A stretch of 64,000 nt of DNA from assembly GCF_014596945.1 (NCBI RefSeq), contig NZ_JACVXB010000004.1, positions 124,001 to 188,000 of the forward strand, in the 5' to 3' direction. The notes under the pieces were generated by a model. That model did no database searches. It had not been told where the DNA came from and was given only the letters and a program-made list of their open reading frames with translations. The position numbers and the translations under genes are program-made. Below, piece after piece: positions 20,663 through 29,296 of the stretch (its first letter is position 1; each line of letters starts with the position of its first letter). The stretch comes from Aestuariibaculum sediminum. GTDB lineage: Bacteria; Bacteroidota; Bacteroidia; Flavobacteriales; Flavobacteriaceae.

Positions 20663-20700
20663 AAAAAAGCCAAAATATGTTGTCATATTTTGGCTTTTTT
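20663..20700. terminator. Strong convergent bidirectional terminator
   Basis: A perfect 17-bp stem (arms 20663-20679 and 20684-20700) with a TTGT-type loop, bounded by A and T runs so it works on both strands. It divides the lyase operon from the opposing esterase operon, i.e. module A from module B. Confidence 0.9.
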
Positions 20701-20719
20701 CATATAAAGAAATTTGGTG

Positions 20720-22222
20720 TTAATTCAAGTAAATATAACTTCTTAGACCTAATGCTTTGGACTTTTTAAATATTTCGGCAACGGTTTTCGCTGTAAATGT
20801 TGCTCCTTCAAGGTTTGTATGGGTGTGATCCTGAGGAAAAAATGGTTTCACCTTATCTTTTCCTAAGATTTCATATTTTGTTGCGACTATATCGTTTAAA
20901 TCAATAAAAGGTACTCCCTCTGCTTCAGCAGCTTGTTTCGCCCATTTTACATAGCTATCGGTTCGCCTTTCGGCTTTGCCCCCTGGCCATTCGTTTCGAG
21001 GCGTTAAACTTAATATAATTGGATTTGCTCCTTTTTCTTTGGTTTCCTTAATCATTTGTTTTAAATACCAGCCATAGCTATGTACGGTTTCAATTCCAGT
21101 ACTATCTCGCCTTACTTCTTGAATTTCGTCTCCTATGCCTTTTAGTGAGCCTCTAAATTTCTTTTTATCAATATTTCCAGCATCGTTGTGTCCAAATTGA
21201 ATAATGACAAAGTCTCCGGGTTGAAATTCGTTTTTAGCGGCATCCCAAAGTCCTTCATAAATAAATGTTCGGGTACTTCTTCCGCCTCGAGCTTTATTGA
21301 TAACATTGACTTGGGTGGTGTCGCAAAATTGAGGAAACGGTACACCCCAGCCAATAGTATTAGGATTACTACTATTTGCCATTGTAGAATCGCCAATTAA
21401 AAATATGTTTTTCTTACGGGGAAGCTTTATTTCAGGGTTTTGAAGTATGTATTTATTTAAAGAATTATCAGTTTCCTTTATACCATCGATAATTAAAGAA
21501 GCTGCCATGGCTGCTCCTCTTGCCGACGGATGGGTATGATCTCTTTTATAAAAATATGTACCTGTAACTTTTTCTTCACCAAAGCTTTCCAGTTTGGAAG
21601 CCATTTTTTCATTTAAGTCGATAAAAGTAGCACCTGTTTTATTGGCTATTTGTTTTGCCCAAAGTCCATAAGATTTATCGTTTCTTGGGATTTTACCATT
21701 AACCCAGTCATTTCGTGGTATGGGAGACATAACAATAGGAATAGCACCTTTTTCTTGTGTTTCCTTAACAACTTTTTCGATATACCAACCGTAGGAGTGA
21801 ACAATTTCATGTTCTCCCGTAATTAGATTATCTATTTCTTCGGTTTCGTCTCCAATACCTTTTATAGTACCTCGTGCTCGTATTTTGTCGTTTACAGGAC
21901 CATTGTCGTTATGTCCAAATTGAATTAATACGTAATCACCACGTTTTAATTGTTTTTGTACCGAATCCCATAAACCTAAATTTTGATATGTACGACTACT
22001 GGTACCTCCTAAGGCATGATTTTCAACATTTACTTTAGTGCTGTCCAGAAGTTGACCAATAAAATCACCCCAGCCCCAAAGTCCGCCATAGCCATCACCA
22101 CGACCATTTTTAACCGTTGAATCACCAACGGTATAAATAGTTGGTTTACCATTAGGTTCTTGAGCGCAATTGTAATATGAAATGAATAGGCACGCAAGTA
22201 TAAAAATTTGAAATTTTTTCAT
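20720..22222 (-). CDS. Two-domain SGNH/GDSL esterase (tandem CE12, rhamnogalacturonan acetylesterase-like)
   Basis: 500 residues with a lipoprotein-like leader (YYNC, Cys19) and two complete CE12-type domains in tandem. Domain 1 has Ser35 in TVGDSTVKNG, FGHNDNGP and Asp228/His231 in RDHTHPS. Domain 2 has Ser279 in LIGDSTMANS, FGHNDAGN and Asp465/His468 in QDHTHTN. Both keep the oxyanion motifs (GGTSSRT, GGRSTRT) and share stretches such as HSYGWY and RNDW/RNEW. CE12 enzymes remove acetyl groups from pectic or rhamnogalacturonan chains. It lies 15 bp after the GH2 gene in one operon. Most CE12 proteins I know have one such domain. Confidence 0.9.
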   Translation of the reverse strand: MKKFQIFILACLFISYYNCAQEPNGKPTIYTVGDSTVKNGRGDGYGGLWGWGDFIGQLLDSTKVNVENHALGGTSSRTYQNLGLWDSVQKQLKRGDYVLIQFGHNDNGPVNDKIRARGTIKGIGDETEEIDNLITGEHEIVHSYGWYIEKVVKETQEKGAIPIVMSPIPRNDWVNGKIPRNDKSYGLWAKQIANKTGATFIDLNEKMASKLESFGEEKVTGTYFYKRDHTHPSARGAAMAASLIIDGIKETDNSLNKYILQNPEIKLPRKKNIFLIGDSTMANSSNPNTIGWGVPFPQFCDTTQVNVINKARGGRSTRTFIYEGLWDAAKNEFQPGDFVIIQFGHNDAGNIDKKKFRGSLKGIGDEIQEVRRDSTGIETVHSYGWYLKQMIKETKEKGANPIILSLTPRNEWPGGKAERRTDSYVKWAKQAAEAEGVPFIDLNDIVATKYEILGKDKVKPFFPQDHTHTNLEGATFTAKTVAEIFKKSKALGLRSYIYLN

Positions 22223-22237
22223 GATTAATAGTTGTTT

Positions 22238-25087
22238 CTAATTGTCTCTAAAATCGAACCATAAAGTCATAGGAATACCTTCATCCCCACTTTTAATTCT
22301 AATATTTGTAGGCTGGCTTTCCGGTCCCTGATGGTCTAAGGGCTTAAAAGCTCTCATGGCTGGAATTTCATACATAAACGAAATATTGCCTTCCGGAAAC
22401 CTAGGTTGCGGAAATACTTTTGAAACCGCATGTTTCGGTAAGTCGGGTGTAAACAAGCGTAAAAACAATTTGTCGTTTTCACTGAAGAATTTATAGTCTC
22501 CCTTATTAGTTTTAAGATTACCTGCAATGAAGTTTGCATGATAGCCTTTGAATTCAGGATATACAAGATTTTCAAAACTTTCACCAGTAACAGTTGTATT
22601 ATAATCTTTTTCCCAAAGACCTAATGTGGTACCTTTTATTCTGTTTTTCCACACATGATAAGGACCGTTACCTAGCCATTTTAAACCTTTAACACCATCT
22701 TCAGGGAAGTTGAAAGTAACACCAAATTGATTAATTGCTCCTTCAAAAAAGGCACCATCGAAACCACTGTTTCGTCCCGCATTTTTCAGAAAAATCATTT
22801 CTAATTTTAATCTACCGTCGTTATACAAGGTCCAAGTAGCGGTGTCAATACCTCCAGCATATTTAAAAACGCAAATAACCGCATCTTTGGTTTCTTTGAC
22901 AGAAACATTTTCAACTTCAGCCTTCATTCCTACAGGGTCAGGACCATTGGTAAATGGTACATTTCCTTTTTGGTTTTTTATTTTAATAATTTGGCCAGTT
23001 TTTGCATGTAATACTAGTGTAAGTGCTTTGCAGGATAACTGTATTTCAGAATCTGTTTTATCTATTTTAGCTTCTTTTTTAATGTTTTCAACGTTAATAA
23101 GTTTATTAGCGAAATAAGAAGCCTTATGAATTGGCCATGACCAAGTGTAAATTTCTCTACCATATTTATCGGTTGCCGTAATTTCTAGCCAATCCCCTTC
23201 AAAAAAGTTCTTTGGTACATCAAATTGAATTTTTCTGGTTTCTCCAGGTTCAATATTTTCAATATTTATTGGTTTTGAAACTATAACCTCAGCTTTATCG
23301 TTAGTATATAGAATGTTGGCGCTAGCTTTTAAAACACGATACTCTAGTTTGCACGTATTTAAATTAGTAAAAATATAATCATTTGTAACAAAGAACGAAC
23401 CATCAAATTTAGAAGTTATTTGCTTTTCTTTAAACTGAATAGGAGACCATACTTCTTTAACGGTAAAAAAACTACCCTCTTTTTCTCTGTGAGGGCCTAG
23501 AACACCATCGGAAGCTAGATTACCTTTGGAGTCATATTTTTGCTCACCTGTCCAGTCTGTACGTAAAACAGCTTCATCCAACATGGCCCACATGAAGCCT
23601 CCGGCAAATAAAGGACTTTGTTTGTAACGTGTCCAGAAATCTTCCAAACCAGCACCTATACCATTATCATAGGTTCCATGCATGAATTCAGTTGGAAAAA
23701 ATACATTTTCGCCATTATTAAAGCGGTGCATTCCCGTTAAATAAGTAGGGTAGTGGTGGGTATCCCAACCATCAAAATCACTCCATGGATGAATAACAAT
23801 TCGTTTTTGCGGATCGTACTCGTGAAATACATGATCTATATCATAATTCCAGCCTCCCTCATTGCCATGATCCCAAATAATAACCGAGGGGTGATTAACA
23901 TCGCGTTGAACGGTTTCTTTAATAAGTTGCGTTCCTGTTTTTGTGTCATATCCGTTTTGCCAGCCTGCAACTTCATTTAAAACAAACAATCCTAAAGAAT
24001 CACAAGCCTCTAAAAAATGCGTGTCTGGTGGATAATGAAAGCGAACCGCATTCATATTCATATCTTTTATAAGATTTACATCCAGAATACTAATAGTTTT
24101 ATCGGTACTACGCCCAGATTCAGGCCAGATGGTATGACGATTAATGCCTTTCATGATAATTTTTTTACCATTAACGTAAATACCATCTTTTTTGAGAAAT
24201 TCCAGAGTTCTGAAACCTATTTTGGTTTTTGAAGTATGTAAAGTTTTACCTTCTGAAATTAAATTTAAAGTTAAAGTATACAGATTAGGAGATTCTGGAT
24301 TCCATGGTTTTATATTACTCCATTGCGCTGATATGATTTGATGAGTGTCTTTATTTTTTAAAGGAATGGTAACGGTTTTAAAAATTTCGTTGCTTCCAAT
24401 AGGTTTGATAAGTGCTTCTATTTTTGAATTATCAGGAAGATTAACAAGGTTTAAATTGGCCTTTAGTGAACCATCCATTTTCGCATCAACAGCAACATGT
24501 TTAATATAAGAGTTAGGAGCAATTTCTAACCAAACAGGTCTGTAAATACCTCCAAACAACCACCAGTCGGTTTTACGTTCAGCGTTATTTACGGTATTAT
24601 TAGCCGAATGTTTTGAGACATGTACCTCAAGAAGATTTTCACCATTATAGTTTATAAGAGGTGTGATATCGTATTTAAACTCATAAAAGCCACCTTGATG
24701 TATAGGGCCAGCCAATTTACCGTTTATTTTAACTTCTGTATCGGTCATTGATCCGCCAAAAACGATAGTAACATTTTGGTTTTTATATTTCTGTGGAACG
24801 CTAAATTTATATTTATAAAATCCTTCTTCTTTGCTAGGTTCGTCTTGATTCAATTCTTTATACCAACGTCCATAGGTGTATTCTCCAAATCCTTCCAATT
24901 CCCAATTGCTAGGCACATTGATAGTGCTCCACAATTTACTATTATAACCATCGGTACACATAAAATCCCACGTCACAGGATGTTTAAAATCCTTTCCTGA
25001 AAGATAAATGTTTTCTGTTTCTTGCGCCTGACTGGTTAGAGCAAATAAAAATAAAAGGCATAATGCCTTTAGCTTATAAAATCTCAT
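22238..25087 (-). CDS. Glycoside hydrolase family 2 enzyme (beta-galactosidase-like)
   Basis: 949 residues with a signal peptide (1-21, LTSQAQ). The order is a GH2 sugar-binding jelly roll (~30-195, WSTINVPSNWELEGFGEYTYG), an immunoglobulin-like domain (~195-300), a TIM barrel (~300-580) and beta-sandwich C-terminal domains. The acid/base is Glu410 in DHGNEGGWN, and Glu467 in FPTEFMHG is the candidate nucleophile; that spacing is short for GH2, so the second assignment is uncertain. GKKIIMKGINRH and AVRFHYPPD match the family. It should remove a terminal beta-linked sugar, galactose or a uronate, in the periplasm. The operator-like motif at 25153-25170 lies upstream. Confidence 0.88.
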   Translation of the reverse strand: MRFYKLKALCLLFLFALTSQAQETENIYLSGKDFKHPVTWDFMCTDGYNSKLWSTINVPSNWELEGFGEYTYGRWYKELNQDEPSKEEGFYKYKFSVPQKYKNQNVTIVFGGSMTDTEVKINGKLAGPIHQGGFYEFKYDITPLINYNGENLLEVHVSKHSANNTVNNAERKTDWWLFGGIYRPVWLEIAPNSYIKHVAVDAKMDGSLKANLNLVNLPDNSKIEALIKPIGSNEIFKTVTIPLKNKDTHQIISAQWSNIKPWNPESPNLYTLTLNLISEGKTLHTSKTKIGFRTLEFLKKDGIYVNGKKIIMKGINRHTIWPESGRSTDKTISILDVNLIKDMNMNAVRFHYPPDTHFLEACDSLGLFVLNEVAGWQNGYDTKTGTQLIKETVQRDVNHPSVIIWDHGNEGGWNYDIDHVFHEYDPQKRIVIHPWSDFDGWDTHHYPTYLTGMHRFNNGENVFFPTEFMHGTYDNGIGAGLEDFWTRYKQSPLFAGGFMWAMLDEAVLRTDWTGEQKYDSKGNLASDGVLGPHREKEGSFFTVKEVWSPIQFKEKQITSKFDGSFFVTNDYIFTNLNTCKLEYRVLKASANILYTNDKAEVIVSKPINIENIEPGETRKIQFDVPKNFFEGDWLEITATDKYGREIYTWSWPIHKASYFANKLINVENIKKEAKIDKTDSEIQLSCKALTLVLHAKTGQIIKIKNQKGNVPFTNGPDPVGMKAEVENVSVKETKDAVICVFKYAGGIDTATWTLYNDGRLKLEMIFLKNAGRNSGFDGAFFEGAINQFGVTFNFPEDGVKGLKWLGNGPYHVWKNRIKGTTLGLWEKDYNTTVTGESFENLVYPEFKGYHANFIAGNLKTNKGDYKFFSENDKLFLRLFTPDLPKHAVSKVFPQPRFPEGNISFMYEIPAMRAFKPLDHQGPESQPTNIRIKSGDEGIPMTLWFDFRDN

Positions 25088-25152
25088 ACGTGTTTAGTAG
25101 TTGTAATATTAATGTAAACTAAAGGTAAATGTAATTTTTAGGGGTTTAAGAA

Positions 25153-25170
25153 CCATCCTGTAGTATCATG
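25153..25170 (-). promoter_or_regulatory. Candidate operator upstream of GH2 (copy 1 of a shared motif)
   Basis: On the - strand it reads CATGATACTACAGGATGG, 66 nt before the GH2 start. It matches the motifs at 26508-26525 and 27720-27737. A -7-like TACCTTTAG follows 25 nt downstream, the same spacing as in front of GH28. The ends CAT...ATG form an imperfect palindrome. Confidence 0.5.
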
Positions 25171-26466
25171 TTAATTTCCATCAGGCTTTTTAACCTCAAA
25201 TCTACTGCTTAGAGGTAAATTCCAATTGTTGATTTCATTTGGTGCTAAAGGATTGTATTTAGGTATGTTGCGCCTTAAATAGTGCGCTAAGTACAAATTT
25301 AAATCTTTAATAGCCTGCACCACACACTTTGCAATTTCATTAGCCCCGAAACTATTAAAATGTGTATTATCTTCTAATTTTGTAAACTGACCAGGAAAAG
25401 TATTTGCGGGATATTGAACAAAGGCGTTTCTGGAGACTTCATCTCCCCAACTTTCGTACATTTTTGTAGTCATTTCTGTAATATCGATTAAAGGGACACT
25501 GGCATTAATAGCAACTTTACGCATGGCTGCTGGAAAATCGCCGTGAGTTTCTTTAAGTGAACCATCGCTGTTAAAGGCACGACGCTGTGTAGGTGTACAT
25601 AAAATAGGGATACCACCTTTGTCTCTAGCTTTGTTAATATATTCATTTAATAAATTAGTGTATGATTCCCAAGGGCCAATTCCTGGGCCTTTTTGTTTTT
25701 CATCGTTATGGGCAAATTCTATAAATAAATAATCACCAGGTTTCATTAAAGATAGGATTTTGTCCAACCTTTTGGCTGCCTTAAAAGCACTTAAGGACGA
25801 ACCCGATTCCGCATAGTTGGCAACAACAGCTGCATTAGAAATATAATTCGTGAAAAATTGACCCCATGACGCCCACGGTTCAACGTCTTGATCGGTAACG
25901 GTGGAATCTCCAGCTAGGAAAATGGTAGTGATATTTGAAACAGGTGTAATTGTTATGCTTTGTACGGCTGGGGTGCCTAAAAATTCAAGTGTTAATTTAT
26001 CATCCCAGTTTAGTTGATTTTTATCGCGCGCTTTAATACGAATAGCATCATTGTTATTAATTTGAGGCGTGCGCACATTAACAGTAAATGAGAAATGAAC
26101 CGTATCTTTTTTTTCAACTTTGAGTTGTTTTAACATTAACCTTCGTGATTCTGCTTTTATAGTTGTTTCGGATGGTTTTTTATCACCAATAACGACATCA
26201 ACTTTATAATTTCCTTCAGGTAACTTAACAGAAAAATAAACCGAACCTTCAGCAGTTAAGGCCTGTTTAGTTACTTTAACTTTGTTTGTTGTATTGAAAT
26301 CAAATCCATAGCCTAAATCAGGATTGTAAGCTATTGGGGATTTAACATTTATACTGTTTTTTACATCTTTTTTTGAACCAAAGTAAAATGATTTGGTTTG
26401 TGCGAAATTTATGTAAGTTGAAATGACTAACAGTGAAGTTAAAAAAAGGTTTTTATTCGAATTCAT
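25171..26466 (-). CDS. CE12-type rhamnogalacturonan acetylesterase-like protein with N-terminal beta domain
   Basis: 431 residues: a signal peptide (1-23), an N-terminal beta-rich domain (~25-175, FYFGSKKDV and YGFDFNTT) often placed before such esterases, then an SGNH hydrolase. Catalytic Ser188 is in FLAGDSTVTDQD, the Asn motif is FAHNDEK, and Asp366/His369 is in LEDNTHF. It probably deacetylates a pectic or rhamnogalacturonan chain outside the cytoplasm. It is a different architecture from the tandem esterase at 20720. It is read towards GH2, but an operator-like motif and -7-like sequence before GH2 suggest separate starts. Confidence 0.88.
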   Translation of the reverse strand: MNSNKNLFLTSLLVISTYINFAQTKSFYFGSKKDVKNSINVKSPIAYNPDLGYGFDFNTTNKVKVTKQALTAEGSVYFSVKLPEGNYKVDVVIGDKKPSETTIKAESRRLMLKQLKVEKKDTVHFSFTVNVRTPQINNNDAIRIKARDKNQLNWDDKLTLEFLGTPAVQSITITPVSNITTIFLAGDSTVTDQDVEPWASWGQFFTNYISNAAVVANYAESGSSLSAFKAAKRLDKILSLMKPGDYLFIEFAHNDEKQKGPGIGPWESYTNLLNEYINKARDKGGIPILCTPTQRRAFNSDGSLKETHGDFPAAMRKVAINASVPLIDITEMTTKMYESWGDEVSRNAFVQYPANTFPGQFTKLEDNTHFNSFGANEIAKCVVQAIKDLNLYLAHYLRRNIPKYNPLAPNEINNWNLPLSSRFEVKKPDGN

Positions 26467-26500
26467 GAATTAAATTTTTACTAAAATATATGGAATAAAA

Positions 26501-26533
26501 AAAAGATCCATCCTGTACTATGATGAATCTTTT
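26501..26533 (-). terminator. Terminator after the GntR regulator gene
   Basis: A 12-bp stem with one mismatch (arms 26501-26512 and 26522-26533), followed on the - strand by a long T run. It lies 25 bp past the GntR stop codon. It overlaps the operator-like motif at 26508-26525, which lowers confidence in that copy. Confidence 0.65.
26508..26525 (-). promoter_or_regulatory. Candidate operator upstream of the CE12 esterase (copy 2 of a shared motif)
   Basis: It reads CATCATAGTACAGGATGG on the - strand, 42 nt before the esterase start. It agrees with the GH2 copy at 16 of 18 positions. It lies inside the terminator hairpin of the GntR gene, so part of the match may serve that structure. Confidence 0.4.
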
Positions 26534-26557
26534 TATTTGTTTAAATCCTACTTAAAA

Positions 26558-27619
26558 TTAAACGGAATTTCGTTCAATATATTCAAATACATTTTTTACT
26601 TTTTCTTTTTTATTGTTTAAAACAAGGTATGCAGCCGTCTCCCCCATAGCTTTAAAATGCGTACTGATAACATTAATTCCTAAAAGGTCTTTTAATGGGG
26701 TGTCGTTATAAGAAATAATACCTATATCTTTTCCTAAAGTTAGGTTCTTGGCTCTTATTTGCCTTACCAAATTAACTAAATCATTTTCTTCAATAATAAT
26801 ATATGAGTCTTTACTATCCAGATCCATATCTTCATAAATTTCATTTAATATTTCAAAATCAAATTCATATCTCGCGCAAAATTTTCTAAAACCATGAACA
26901 ATGCGCTGCGGGTAGGGGTAAACAGATTTCGAAGGGTAAACAAGCACGAGTTTGTCATAATTTTTAAGTTTATTAACCCCTTTTTTTAAAGCTTCATAAA
27001 TATCTTCTTGGAAATCCTGATAAACAGAGCCGTAATTTCCTTTCAGTTCTAATTTATTGTTGTCCAAAATGATTAGTTTATCTTTTGGAATCTTGTTTAG
27101 AGCCTCCTGTACCATTGCAGTAGCACTAATATGGTTAGAATCGTCTGTCTTAAAATGGGGCATAATCACGTAATAATCGTAAGCACCTAAATTACGTTCT
27201 AGGGTTTTAGTAAATATACTTTCTTCACAGTGATAGACCGATAAAGTAACATGTGCATTAATTCCTAAACTATTAACAAAAGAATTATAAATCATCATTT
27301 TGTACGAGCTCAGTTTATTAATCATAAAGAAGATTTGAATTTTCGAAATTAAATCCGTTTTAGCCGTGTAGTAGCCTTTTCCTTTTACAGAAACAATTAC
27401 TTTTTGCTGTTTCAGTTGTCTGTAGGCTTTTTCTACGGTATCTCTAGATAGATAGCATGTTTCACTAAGTTCATTAATAGAAGGGATTTTTTGTCCTACC
27501 TTCAATTTGCCTTTAGAAATATCATTGATTATAGAATCTACAATTTGTTTGTATTTCGGTACACGAGACGATTCGTTTATTCTTATTTCTATTTGTTGAG
27601 ACATTATTGTCAAGCTCAT
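26558..27619 (-). CDS. GntR-type transcriptional regulator with sugar-binding (LacI-like) effector domain
   Basis: 353 residues. The N-terminal winged helix of the GntR family spans ~10-80 (VPKYKQIVDSIINDISKGKL, IPSINELSETCYLSRDTVEKAYRQL). The rest (~90-350) resembles a periplasmic-binding-protein-like effector domain, the arrangement of AraR-type regulators. No ligand is evident; a monosaccharide from the degraded glycan is the natural guess. It sits in the middle of module B, divergent from GH28, and three similar motifs lie upstream of GH2, CE12 and GH28. A second ATG five codons in (27604) could also be the start. Confidence 0.9.
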   Translation of the reverse strand: MSLTIMSQQIEIRINESSRVPKYKQIVDSIINDISKGKLKVGQKIPSINELSETCYLSRDTVEKAYRQLKQQKVIVSVKGKGYYTAKTDLISKIQIFFMINKLSSYKMMIYNSFVNSLGINAHVTLSVYHCEESIFTKTLERNLGAYDYYVIMPHFKTDDSNHISATAMVQEALNKIPKDKLIILDNNKLELKGNYGSVYQDFQEDIYEALKKGVNKLKNYDKLVLVYPSKSVYPYPQRIVHGFRKFCARYEFDFEILNEIYEDMDLDSKDSYIIIEENDLVNLVRQIRAKNLTLGKDIGIISYNDTPLKDLLGINVISTHFKAMGETAAYLVLNNKKEKVKNVFEYIERNSV

Positions 27620-27719
27620 AATTAATACTTATTTAGTTAGGGTGGTTAACAAATTTATATAAATTTAATTGAAAAATGTTATTAAAACACTTAAATTTTA
27701 ATCGATTACATTAAATGGT

Positions 27720-27737
27720 CATGTAAGTGCAGGATGC
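27720..27737 (+). promoter_or_regulatory. Candidate operator upstream of GH28 (copy 3 of a shared motif)
   Basis: It reads CATGTAAGTGCAGGATGC, 13 of 18 positions identical to the GH2 copy, with CAGGATG fully kept. It lies 48 nt before the GH28 ATG. A -7-like TACTTTAA begins 25 nt after it, the same spacing as for GH2. Confidence 0.45.
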
Positions 27738-27785
27738 TTAATTTTTCTGTTTCAGCTACATTTACTTTAATCAAAAAAAATTAAA

Positions 27786-29249
27786 ATGAAAAGCTTAAAA
27801 CTTATTTTATTCGTATTTTCAAGCATACTATATCAATCATGTAAAGAAGAACAAAATCGTAATAATGAACAGATAAACAATACTCCAAAATGGGTCGATA
27901 AGGTGGGAGCGGCGTCTGTAGATTTTAAAAATAAAACCTATTATGTAAACGATTTTGGAGCAAGTAATGATGGAGAAACCTTATGCACCGAAGCCATTCA
28001 AAAAACTATCGATGCCTGCTTTGAAAATGGAGGAGGTGTTGTAACCTTTAAACCAGGAGAATATTTATCAGGCTCTATTTTTATTAAAAGCGGCATTCAT
28101 TTTATCGTTCCAGAAAGTGTAATTTTAAAGGGAAGTGAAAACATTGAAGATTATAAAGAAATAGAAACTAGAGTTGCTGGTATTGAGATGGTTTGGCCAG
28201 CGGCATTAATTAATATTAAAGACCAGAATAATGTAATTCTTGGAGGTAATGGGGTAATCGATGGGCAAGGTAAAGTGTTTTGGGATTATTATTGGGATTT
28301 GCGAAAAAATGATTACGAACCCAGAGGCTTACGTTGGATTGTTGATTATGATGCAAAACGCCCACGAACTGTACTTGTACAAAACTCAAAAAATATCTTT
28401 GTTAAAGATCTAAATCTGCAACGCGCTGGATTTTGGACGGTACAAGTGTTATATTCAGAATATATTACTGTTGATGGGTTAACCATTAGAAACAATATTG
28501 GAGGTCATGGGCCAAGTACCGATGGTGTGGATATCGACTCTTCCAAATATATCTTAGTACAAAATTGCGACATCGATTGTAACGATGATAATTTTTGTTT
28601 GAAAGCAGGTCGCGATTGGGATGGTCAGCGTGTAAACAAGCCAACCGAATATGTTGTTATTAAGGATTGTATTGCTCGTCAAGGTGCAGGATTGTTTACT
28701 TTAGGGAGTGAAACCTCAGGAAGTATTCGTCATGTATTTGTATCAAATATTAAAGGTTTAGGAACCAAAAACGGATTGAATATTAAATCGGCAACCAATC
28801 GGGGAGGAATAGTAGAGGATATTCATTTAGAAAATATTAAAATGGATAGTGTTGGCACCTTTATGCAGGTTGGTATGAACTGGAATCCTAATTACAGTTA
28901 TTCAAAATTGCCAGAAGAATTTAATAAGGATTCTATACCTGAACACTGGAAAAAGATGTTAATGACAGTTACTCCCGAAAAGGGCATTCCAACATTTAAA
29001 AACATAACCCTTAAAAATATTTATGTTGAAGGAGCGCAAACGGCTATTAATGTGAACGGTTTAGAACAATCTGTAATCGATAGTATAACATTAAATAACG
29101 TTTTTATTAAAGCTGAAAAAGCAGGAAAGATTACCTTTAGTTCTAATTGGAAGGTTGATAATGTAAAAGTCTTAGCCGAAGATGGTACATCTGTGTTTTT
29201 AGAGCATACCAATAATGTAGATTTGCCAGCAGCACTATATCATGAATAA
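27786..29249 (+). CDS. GH28 family polygalacturonase / rhamnogalacturonan hydrolase-like lipoprotein
   Basis: 487 residues with a lipoprotein leader (YQSC, Cys19). The right-handed parallel beta-helix of GH28 is seen from NDFGASNDGETLCTEAIQKT (typical N terminus) through repeats ending near 470. Catalytic aspartates are Asp246 (STDGVDIDSS) and Asp267/Asp268 (NDDNFCLKAG). The next motif is TLGSETSG, where classic polygalacturonases have GHG, and NGLNIKSA replaces the usual RIK, a pattern I associate with exo-acting or other non-classical GH28 enzymes. It would hydrolyse galacturonic-acid linkages. It is the first gene of a three-gene unit with the two proteins that follow. Confidence 0.92.
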   Translation: MKSLKLILFVFSSILYQSCKEEQNRNNEQINNTPKWVDKVGAASVDFKNKTYYVNDFGASNDGETLCTEAIQKTIDACFENGGGVVTFKPGEYLSGSIFIKSGIHFIVPESVILKGSENIEDYKEIETRVAGIEMVWPAALINIKDQNNVILGGNGVIDGQGKVFWDYYWDLRKNDYEPRGLRWIVDYDAKRPRTVLVQNSKNIFVKDLNLQRAGFWTVQVLYSEYITVDGLTIRNNIGGHGPSTDGVDIDSSKYILVQNCDIDCNDDNFCLKAGRDWDGQRVNKPTEYVVIKDCIARQGAGLFTLGSETSGSIRHVFVSNIKGLGTKNGLNIKSATNRGGIVEDIHLENIKMDSVGTFMQVGMNWNPNYSYSKLPEEFNKDSIPEHWKKMLMTVTPEKGIPTFKNITLKNIYVEGAQTAINVNGLEQSVIDSITLNNVFIKAEKAGKITFSSNWKVDNVKVLAEDGTSVFLEHTNNVDLPAALYHE

Positions 29250-29296
29250 AATGCACTAGCAATAGATGTAAATAGTTTATACAATAATTTTTTATA

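Noticed and set aside
16929-27708. A 15-nt match (TTTTAATCGATT core) between the sulfatase leader (16929-16943) and the GH28 upstream region (27694-27708, inverted)
   Set aside because: It is AT-rich around a palindromic ATCGAT, similar ATCGAT stretches occur near ligA (58610) and at 59449, and the positions relative to the promoters differ.
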